From contig VXAA01001406.1 of the NCBI GenBank assembly GCA_013399115.1, forward strand, positions 256,525-320,524: DNA of 64,000 nt, written 5' to 3'. Under the pieces are notes generated by a model. The model worked only from the letters and a program-made list of their open reading frames with translations. It did no database searches and was not told where the DNA came from. Position 1 is the first letter of the stretch. Every line of letters starts with the position of its first letter. Shown here piece after piece: positions 25,429 through 35,700 of the stretch. This DNA is from Anseranas semipalmata. Lineage: Eukaryota > Chordata > Aves > Anseriformes > Anseranatidae. The position numbers and the translations under genes were made by a program.

Positions 25429-26189
25429 GTAATGTGCTAACATGTTTTTTTGAGGAGAAGCTTTAGGCTAACTAGCATAAGCTCATGGTTTTACTGACAA
25501 GATACAGAATTGTACAGGCAAGGTTCTACCAGCATAAAACGGGCAAAGTCTTACTAGACCAACACCTGTTTAAAGATATCATCCTCAACGCAGTCATAAA
25601 AACAAACAAATAAACAAAAACCTTGTGCTGCTTATTGCTCAGTCTTAACTCTCTGTTCAATGTATTCATTACTGAATGATGTTTAATGAAAAAAAGTCTT
25701 CCATAAATAACATATCACGGAAAGAAAAGATACTAAAAAACATATATACTCAGTTTTCTTCCGTTTAAGATACAGAAATAGACACCTGAGCTGCATTTTC
25801 ACATTATAGCCACTTTAAAATCAGATAGTTTGTACAAAGCACACTACTAAATATAACCATGCTGAAACATTACTGACTAATCATACAGCATTTAATGTTT
25901 ACATTCAAATTATGTAAAACAAATTACAGGTGAGGCTCAGGGTTTGTAACTACAAACAAGACAGCATGCAAAGCCAGGGTGTCAAGCACATGTTTGCTAT
26001 AAGGAATTTGGGGAGGAAGAGAAGAGATTAAAATTTACAACAAATTTTTGAAGAATCGTGTAATATTTTAACAAACTGGCTGATATTCTTGAGTATTCTC
26101 AGAAATGTCACTTTACAATCAGAAAAGAAGTGCTGTACATCTGAGGGGGATACGTCAGCCTTCTATTTTACATCTCCAGAGAGACTGGC

Positions 26190-26789
26190 TCAAGTATTTG
26201 CAGATGGCGTTTTGGTGTTGTCTGGAATGTACCAGTACATTGGAGGATGAGGAAGGGCTTGCTGAGTGGGGTTAAAGGGTAAGTGTAAGCCTGGAAGGAG
26301 GTTTGCTTCTTGCCGTGCTCTGAGCTGCTCGGGATAGCTGCTCAGGACAACGTGCTACATCTCCTCTTCACAGATGGGATGCGGACACTGCTGGGACACT
26401 GCTTCTGCCAGAGGCTGCAGAGCTGAGTTCACAGGCTTCAGCGCTGCTGCCTTCCATGGAGCCGAGCTGAGCGTCTCGTAGCTGGTTTTGTGGGCTCCAT
26501 CCTGTGCAGGGTTGCACCACTGGTAAAACGTGTTTTTAAAAGAGCAAAAGAGTCCCTTTGTGCACTTCTCTGGCTCCTTGTAAGCTGTTGTGACTGCACA
26601 ATTCTTTCACATTATTTTTCTTAGCTGGTCAGTTGATACTTGTTGACCACCTTTTTGTTAGAGGAAGGGTACTAAGAAGCACTCGATCCATCCATGCACA
26701 AGAACTGTGCCAGTGCTGCCAATGTGTAGCTCAAAGTAAACTTGATTATGGATGTGCATGACCTTTAGGATCAGCTTAGGATCTTGAAA
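26190..26789 (-). pseudogene. Protein-like frame broken by three stops, family not recognised
   Basis: One minus-strand frame runs 199 codons to a TGA at 26190-26192 with only three internal stops: TAA and TGA about 17 codons apart near 26.6-26.7 kb, and TAG near 26.36 kb. All three could arise by one C-to-T change from CAA, CGA and CAG. The residues between have protein-like composition, for example HNQVYFELHIGSTG, SFKNTFYQWCNPAQD, SYETLSSAPW and, near the end, HPPMYWYIPDNTKT. Upstream, another frame (about 26790-26870) reads DDLFCVTQVTEISC and could join it through a frameshift. I do not recognise the family. It may be a decayed gene copy, or an accident of a locally GC-rich stretch. No poly-A tail marks it as processed. 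Confidence 0.35.
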
Positions 26790-26906
26790 AATTGACAAAG
26801 TGAGCAAGAAATTTCAGTCACTTGTGTAACACAGAAGAGGTCATCAGTATGATGATGATCTTTCTCTTCTCTTTTCCACCATGGCCATATGCTTGATTTG
26901 AGGTGG

Positions 26907-26922
26907 TTTTTTTTTTTTTTTT
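26907..26922. repeat. Poly-T run
   Basis: Sixteen T after AGGTGG. On the minus strand it is an A run upstream of the broken frame, so it is not that frame's tail. Confidence 0.9.
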
Positions 26923-27779
26923 CTTTTGAGTCTTCTGGCAGGCAGCTTGAGAACTGCTGCAGCTACTGTCAGCCTTACTAAAAGCAGCAGGAGCAAAAAT
27001 CAGAAGGTAGTCTCACCGTGCTGCTATTTTGCAAAATCAGTGTCAGGTACAGGGGCAATTTTGTGGACTGAGGTAAAAACAACCCAAACTCCCTGCTGTC
27101 AGATGTCAATTAAGAAAGATTTTAACAAACACTCTGTCAGTAAGTAGTGCGTGCATGCTTTGTATCCCTCATAAACCTCGTTATCATTTTTTATGGCATG
27201 CAACATGGTGCAAAACAGTGTATATCATCACCTTTACACTACTGCATGTTTTATGGCTGGCTGTGACTAGATAAAGTAAGGCAGCATGGAAAAAGGAAAG
27301 GTGAAGGAAACTGATCGGATATAAAAGTCAGTAGAACTTTAGCTTTGTCTTTCATACAAACAGGCCAGAAATATCCTACAGTGTTGTCACGACAGGTACA
27401 GAGTATAGCGATGGTGATTATGTTATCAGGTGCATACACAAACGTTATGCCCAAGAAGAGAGAATACTGAGAGTATGTTTCTCAGAAGATTTGCAAAGAT
27501 CCAAAAAGCCAGAGAGGACAGAGTTGTCTGCTCTCAGTGAGAGAGGCTACAAAGAAAATTGCTGCACAAATTCATGGGAATGGCTGAGGAAGATCAGTGC
27601 AGAGACTGATGAGGTAAAATCTGTGAGGTAGGTAGTGGTAAGACATGAGGGAAATCTCAGACTGGATAAGCATTTGAAAACTCAGTTTTCAAATGAGTAA
27701 ACTATAGCTGTCATTCTTACATGCCAGCATTTCAGATTTGACAGCCAGGCTGCACTATGCAAGCATCAGCAATTAGTAC

Positions 27780-27796
27780 GAAAGAAAGAAAGAAAA
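27780..27796. repeat. (GAAA)n microsatellite
   Basis: About four GAAA units. Confidence 0.85.
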
Positions 27797-29131
27797 CAAG
27801 CACCCAGTCAGATGCAAGAACAAGCATCTGTTGGACTCTCCTGAGAAGTAAAAGTCTAGGACAGAAAGTATGTGAGAAGAGATTTGTAACTTACACACAA
27901 GTATCTGCATGTTCTATGGACACTTCCCCAAAATGAAATATCAAAGTAGCTGCCGAAAGGCTGACATTTGATATTACTGTAGCCTGCCAGCCATAGACTA
28001 GCTTGGGCCTAGTCTGCAAGCCCAGTCATATTTCAGTCACACTTTACATTAAAGTTCCACTTATAAATGAGTTTTAAAAGAATTAGTTGGTGGTTAATAT
28101 GAGTTATAAACATACTGAACAAATAGCAGTGTGTACATAATTACAAGCATATCCATAGAATGTGTTAGTGATGGTTATAAACAGTCTAGTATGGTACTCT
28201 GAGTGAATGAATAATTGTTTAATCAAGTTTCTATAGTTTAACACGAAGTGTGACTACACACTAGTTTTATATCTCAGTGACAAGCCTGCTATAAGGTGCT
28301 TGGATGACTTTCTTTGGCTTTTCTGCCTCTTTGGAGATGGCTGCTGGTACTTTCGTCTTGCAATAACTCTGATAAAGTCAAACTCCCTGTTCGACTGCTA
28401 ACGCGACACGCATGACTGAGGATCAGATTTAATGCACGAGCCTATCAGCCTTGTTTAGAGGTAAATGGACAGTGTCAGTCCTGTACAGTGCATGGTAGTT
28501 CTTCAGTGAATTGGCCCAAAGCAGATGACAGACTCTAACAATATTTGCGATCTGGCTGCAAATAAGGAATTCTGCTTGCACTGAGATTTCATTTAAAGTG
28601 CTGTTTTCAGGTGGCTGTGAAATGAACTGTGATAAGGACTGCTCTGAGCTGTCAGCTTACTTTAAACACAATTGTAGCAGTACAGCCTGGGCTGGATAGA
28701 CATAAAATTTCTGCACAATTTAAGAGAGAAACATTTTAGCCCCGGAACTAAAGAAATGCTATCATTTTATATGCAAGCTGCTAATTTCAGCTGATATCAA
28801 ACAAATCTTAATTGGATGAATGCCATTAAGCAGGTGGCCATTACTGTTGATAATTCTCTGGGGTTTTGTTTGCTTTCTGACTGGAAATGAAGACGGATTT
28901 CTCCACCTGACTTTTTCCACTGGTGATTCTTGGTTACAGCACTTCTCATCAGAGCTGGAAGGCAGTCACCCTGGATTTTTTGAATACAAATGGCTTTGAG
29001 AACTGAATTCCAATAGAAATAGAGAAAGGATAGTAATTGATTACAGCAGGGGAAGGTGCCTTTGTTGAGTGAGAAGTGCAAAATGAATCCTGGGACAGTT
29101 GTTTTACAATGTGTGCTACTTCTTTGGAGGT

Positions 29132-29137
29132 TTTAAT
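29132..29137 (-). promoter_or_regulatory. Possible KCNK16 polyadenylation signal
   Basis: ATTAAA on the minus strand about 165 bases after the stop codon. No canonical AATAAA was seen on the minus strand in the 29.3 to 28.4 kb interval that I checked. Weak evidence. Confidence 0.25.
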
Positions 29138-29300
29138 TGGCTGGCACCTTGACAGTGTGTGTGAATTTCAATGCATCTGAAACGTTTCTTCCTTAGGAAA
29201 CAGTCCACGACGTGTAGTTTAGTCCTTTATCCACAGGGCTTGCTTAGCGTGAGAGGTAGATGAAAGGTGCTTCTTCAAGACTTCTCTCTGTGTACCTTGC

Positions 29301-29524
29301 TCAGGTAGGTATGTGGATTCTAGGCTGCTCAGGTTCATCTTCCAGTTTGGTTGTGGCTCCTTCTGCCAAGCTTAGGTCAGGTTTGTGCCACTTCAGCTGA
29401 AGGAATTTTTCCACCAAGTCAGCTCCCACATTGAAGACCAGGGCCAGCCAGGCCAAGCCAAAAACAATCCAAATTGCAGTTAGGCTCCTGTATAGTGGGA
29501 TATAGTGCCTGTTGGGGTTTGTGC
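29301..29524 (-). CDS. KCNK16: KCNK16 exon 5: membrane segment 4, tail and stop
   Basis: The exon is 224 nt from TTTTTCAG|GC to TGA at 29301-29303. It encodes TNPNRHYIPLYRSLTAIW, a helix with VFGLAWLALVF, and a 45-residue tail rich in acidic residues. This exon has no ATG-led frame of its own; it was found by extending from exon 4. The tail is shorter than in human and lacks its Arg-rich stretch. Confidence 0.95.
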
Positions 29525-29661
29525 CTGAAAAATCCAGGAAACTTCACGTATTAATCTTGACTGCTTTGGACAACATATATAGTCATAACCTCCCCTCCTC
29601 TCCCCCACAGATGTGTATGTTTAGTGTATGTTTAACAAGTTTGTGTGATCTATGGGCAGTC

Positions 29662-29709
<48 letters not shown>

Positions 29710-32700
29710 TTCCTCTTCTTTTTTTGTTCCAAATCTCAGGTTAAGCTTTGAACAGTTGGCATCAAATCTCTGAAGCAGAGACTATATAATAAAAATAGCC
29801 ACATCTAAAGTTATCAGGGCTGAACAAAACCAAGTGTTTCCAGCTGCTGACAAACAAAACATTGTCTTGGAATCGCTGTTGAATCCATATTAGCCAAATT
29901 TTACTCAAGGGACACACATGGCATCTCAGCTGATTTTGAAAGATATGCTTTACTACTTCAGTGATATAGTGATTTCTTTTTGTAGCATGACATACTTTGG
30001 TAACCAGGGTTCAAAATCACTTGGAGAATATTATTTGGGAAATGCAGCCACTTTAAGTAAGTACTTATGGGAATCTTAAACCCCAGTTCAATATTCCACA
30101 AAATAAGCAGTTGATGCAGCTGATACAGATGCAGGACAGCACCACAGCCATCCATTTAGTCTCTGTCATCCAGGTCATTGTGAAGCTTCATAGTGCCCAG
30201 GTTCAGGACGAGATGGGTTTTTCTCTCCTTTCAGGACATGGTTATGACTTCTAGGGGAGGAGAGCAACCCCTTATGAAGTAACAGATCCTAGTGTTTTTT
30301 AAAAAATAAGCACACTATACCTAATGTGTAAGAGCATTTATTCAAATAAGTGGATGGATAGATAGCCCCTCACATCTCTATTGCTATGTTTCAGCCTAGA
30401 TCTTTGAAGACTACATACTCTCACAAGGGTTGTTTTTTTTTTCACAGCTGTCCCGTGGTTGTTAGTAATATTCTCCCTACTGTAAGTAGCATTTCATATC
30501 TGACAGGATTTCTTATTGGGAATGGTAGGCACTTGCTGAAACAAATCACTGTTAGGAGAGGATGGCTCAAAGGCTTAATACTGACAATGAGGTGTCATTT
30601 ATATTCCACCTGTCACCCATGGATCACATTCATACCAGCTCGGACATAGTCACTGTTGAATGGGTGTTCAGTGGCATATTGGTGACTCTCAGCTTAGCTG
30701 CCAAAAGAAAAATGCCCATGTCATAAATTATCTCATTATTATCAGCGCTCTCTCTCTCGTACCATATTTATAGTGGAATAGATACCTATGCTCTCTGTAC
30801 TTCGGTTTATACTACAGTACCGAATCTCAGCAAAGCTCCTCCCAGTGAGGTGAGAATGCAGGCAGACAGATAAAATTTACCCGTGTTCATCCTTATTATT
30901 ACCTACTACGTAGTCCCCAAATCCAATGGTGCTCAGGGTGATGAAGGTGAAGTAAAAGCCTTCTCCATAGCTCCAGCCTTCTACGTAACTGAAAACCAGT
31001 GGTGGGAACACTAGAAAAAGCAAGGTCCCTGTAGTCAGGAAGACAGCCACTGCCAGTGTTTGAACTACCTGAAAGATAAAGGGAAGATGGCAGCTGAATA
31101 GCACTAAGCATCTGTCTAGTGGAAATTGCTGGGTCTGTTTTGCTCTTAATCACAAACCTACTCCTGCAGGGAGCAATGTCCAAAAGGGAAGGATTAACCA
31201 ATACTTCTGTGCATGGCAGGCTGACCTTGCTGTTCATCCTGCACATAGATATTGTACCTAATGACAAATCCAAAAAAATCTCAAAATTAGGAAAAAAATA
31301 AAAAGTTCTTTTTAAAGCTTTTTGCAATGAGTTTTTAAGTACAGTCAAGTTGTATTTTCAAAATCACTATAGCAACCATAGGAGTGAAACACTCACTTTA
31401 CATTTTCAATTCAAACGGAGATGCTCTTGTAATCACTTGGATCCAGTCTTTTAGGAAAAGCACCAAGTATTGCATAACTCATGATACAAAGATTGGCAAG
31501 AACAAATTAGGGTTCTCTTTACCGTGACTGCTTCCAAAGATTTATAAAGTGGCTTGCAAGAGCTCAGCCAAAAATATGTTTGGATGAAATTTGAGTGAAG
31601 TCAGTTTGCCTGCTTTTATTTTAAACTTAGAAGCATTCAGAGCAGAACTGTTTTCTGTCAGCACAGGGTAGATCTGTGTCTCTCATTACAAACGTCTGCC
31701 TTTTGGGAGATGTTAAGGCCAGCTAAGTTACAGCATATGTGGCTGCACCAGATAGCTACACAGAATGGCTTGTGGATGGGTCAAGACAGGGGAATGGCCC
31801 AGTGGTTTGATCTGAGGATTGAGGATCAGAAACTGCCAGGGAACACAGTCATGGCTCTGGTGAACTTTTGACTAGTGCTGTGTAGTCTGATGCAAACTCA
31901 TTGCAATCGTTTAAAAATGCCCTCAAGGGCATTCAAACCAGAGCTGGGTTTTCTATGCATGTGCCTATTGTGGCTGGATGAAAAGCCAAGGCACTTTGTT
32001 TATAAAAGGGAAGATCCAGCTATCATTTTTTTTCTTTCTTCCTCTATGTTATCCCACATATAAAATAGTTCACCGAGCTAAAACTTGGGAAACTTGGCAT
32101 GAGGCTACTGGGTGACTTTGACAAATCACTTCTGCATTATGTACCATGTCTCTGCAGCTGTATAATAATCCTGACCTCATTTGTGAAGCATTTTAAGAAT
32201 TACTTATTGACATGTTGTAGTTGATTTCTGTTCTCATTTAGTTCATTCCAGAAGTGTGATAGCATTTAATTAGAAAATAAAGACTGCATAAAACTCTATA
32301 CTGAAATTCACAATATTACTTTTTAACCTGGCTTTTAAGAACTTTCTGGTACCAATATATAATGTAGAGGAAAGTGAGTCAGGAATGAGGAAGAATTGAT
32401 TTTAATTAATTTCCTAAAGCATGATTAAATTGTGTTTCAAAGGAGATGAACCAAGTTTCCTGGGAGAGGCTTTTCAGAGTGGAGAAGCAGATAAAGGTCC
32501 AATGCTTCATCTGATCATAGGAGTTCTGCCAAAACTGAGGTGATAATTCAGGTGTAGAAAGTAAAAAACAAACAAACAAAAAACAAAAAACAAAAGATCA
32601 CATCCCTGAATTGCCATTAAAAATCTTTTGAAAGATCTAGCTATAGCAGCATGAAAATCCTTCTCCTGGAAGAGCTGCATGTATTTGACAAACAGGCATA

Positions 32701-35700
32701 GGTTATGCAGCTAAGGAACTTCTTGCTCATATAAATTAACTCTGCATTTGATGGTACCTATATAACTTCATCGGAAAATCTTTCCCAGTGTAGGTAAAGA
32801 ATTCAGTGATTCAGAGATTTTACAAATGGGAAAGGGAAAAAAAGCATGAGCTAGAACTCTGTAATGTTTCAACATATCTACCATATCTCATCTCCCTTTT
32901 TGGTAACTGAAGGGGTCAATACATTGAACTTTTACTCAGAAACATGCATTAACTTTGTTACAAGTGACTTTCACATATTTAATATTATCAGCGTTTCCCT
33001 TATTCCAATACATCTGGACTAGTTCAGTGACTCACCAATAAACTATAACTAAAGAGAAGGACGATTTATTTACATTTCAAGAAAAAAAAAAAAAAAAGGA
33101 AGGAAGTGCTAAATTACTGGCACAATCAGGGAAGGTAATTCAGCCAGATTAGCAGGCCAATAAAAATAACTTGTCTTTGCACAATGTAGACCTAGATTCT
33201 GAGATAGATACTAGCATAGGCTATATAATAAGAGCTTGATTCAGCAATGCGTGTATGTGGATGTACTCTGCTAAAGTCACCAGAACTTAAAGACCCTGCT
33301 CAAAACTGAGGCCACGCTTGCATAACAGTTTTGCTGAATCAGGGTCTAAAAAGGCAAATCTGGAGTCCCTCAGGCAAAAGCAAATTACTTTAAAGCTATC
33401 ATATATAAATACAATATATCAATTTTCTGATATAGAGGGCAATGTAATTGCTGCAGTTCAAAAAGATGTAAGCACACTCCAGGAAACCCAATCTAGCAGC
33501 TGTACTACCTATCTGAGAAAACATTTTCTATTAGTTTTAAAACAGTGGAAAAAAAAGATAGATTGATTCACACTGTACCTTGGCACGGCCTGGCTTTTGC
33601 ACCCATCTTTCCAGAGTGATCAGATGGGCATTGAGGCCTTTCCCCAGCTGATTAAGGAAGGCCAGGTTGAGCGGCACCCCGAATAAGGCATAAAACACAC
33701 AGAAGACCTGTCCTGCCACTGTGCTGGGGGACCGGTTACCATAACCTGGAACAAAAGAAGAAAACAGCTACAGCTAAAGGCTTCACAGTCAGGCTGCAGG
33801 CCATCATGGGAATTTCCTAGGCTTGGAAGCTTACTTCTATTAAGCTTCAGTGACCTGGAGGCCTATGATTTTCCACAATTAAATCTGCCTACAAATTACC
33901 GTAGCGTATGATATAGCCCTGTGCATTCACTACATACACTGTACGTTTAATGAGGAAAATATTACTCTTAACAGGTACAGCGATTTTCTATAGGTCTCTG
34001 ATTTTGTAGTGAGTGCAACCGAGTGCTTCAAAGCAACCTCAGGAGGTGCTGTGCATGTACAAAATCATATTGCATGTGCCAAAGAGGCACTTGGCCATTT
34101 TTGCAGGTGTAATATGCTGAATAAACAAAAATAACAGGTATAATTTAAAACTGATAAGAAAACATAACCCACGGTGGTCAAGTTTGTCTTGCAGGTGTAT
34201 TCTGTCCACCAATTTTATTTTTCTGGGGGCTTTACAGGACAGCTGGAGGAGCCCCCAGTTTATAAGAAAAGAGAGTACCTCACCTATAGTGGTGACAACA
34301 GTTCCTGCAAAAAAGAAGGAGTTGCTGAAGTCCCAGTTGCTGGGATTTGTAGAGTTTCCTTCTGGGTTGACCCCTTTTTCCCATGCTTCCATGAGGACCT
34401 GAGGCAGAAGAGGTCAAAGGAGCAAAGATGAGCAATCCATTAGATCAGATCAGTAAGAATGTCAGGAAAAAAAAAAAAAAAACAAAAAAAACAGCAGAGA
34501 AGTAAATATTGTTTTCCATCTTGAGCAAGCAGAGCAATAAACAGTACAGATAACAGGGTAGAGTTTGTCTAAAAAGACCTGAGAGAGGTCTTATGCTGAC
34601 ATGGCAAAACTCTGAAATAGAGCTGGCCAGGAACTTAAATTCTTATCACTGGAGAACTGGCCATTGAAGTAGGATTGGTTCCACAACTACTTGAAGGCTA
34701 AGGGGAGGGGAATGGAAGGAGTCCTCAGAGTCATCAAACTGGGAAAATAAAGTGAAGTTATGCCATAAAAAAATACAGACAGTTCCTCTCCTTTCCTTCC
34801 CTAGCATAGTCACCTCGTTCCCATTTTAAATTTGGGTGTGTGTAAATGCATGTTTGTACCTGTGGGGAAGGGTATGGGGAGCATGCTCATTTCTGTTTCC
34901 ACCATGTAAGTACTAGTGAGGATGAATTAATCTTTTTAGCTATGGCTTCCCAGTAATTTTCAATCAATACCAGGCTCCTCCTGGTTTGGAGATTAGCTAA
35001 TGAAATATTCTCTGCTATTCCAGATAGCTCTCACCAGATGGTAAAACTACTATGTGTAAAAAAGATCCAGCTCCTATTTGTGTATCAAATATCTTATTAG
35101 CTGCCTTAATGAAGAATGTGTTCCTGTATTCTCCCTGAGGATATTCTGAATGAAGCAGGATGCCTTCTGCTCAGGGGCTGGAGTTTCAAGAATCTCCTTG
35201 TTTGTTACATACCAGTTTGGAAGTCCAGGTCACAGCCTTCATCATTTTGCAAAATGCCTGAAGGACTTGTGAATTCATCATCCCTTTCTTCCAGAGACTG
35301 CTTTATGATGCAGGACACGAACAGAGTTCAACAGCAGCTCCACCTTTAGGTGGTTCCAGGAGCATGAGACCAAAGAAGATATTCTTTCTTGATTCAAATA
35401 TCAACCACTGCCAGAAGGATTGCTTATCTGATGAACATACCTATGACAAGGTATCCGATTTTGCATTGGTTTGGCAGTATTAGCTTATCTGTGCTGGTGG
35501 ACTGGGTATCCTAAGTTTAATAGCTATTGTTATTCTTCATTAACAAATCCTACATCATTGGTCAAGTCCATCAGATAGGCCTGCTAGGCATCACCACATG
35601 TGATCTCAAGATTGAAGGGTCAGAAGAATTTCTTTTCAATATGACAAAGAACTTACCCATTAAAGGCCTGTTCTCAGAATGGGAAGAATTTGATACATGA

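Larger units (their letters stand above)
25067..29300. other. KCNK17-KCNK16 intergenic region
   Basis: About 4.2 kb lie between the KCNK17 promoter side and the KCNK16 stop codon, and the last few hundred bases next to 29300 must be KCNK16 3' UTR. It contains the broken protein-like frame at 26190-26789, a poly-T run at 26907-26922 and a short GAAA repeat at 27780-27796. No other gene was recognised. Confidence 0.7.
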
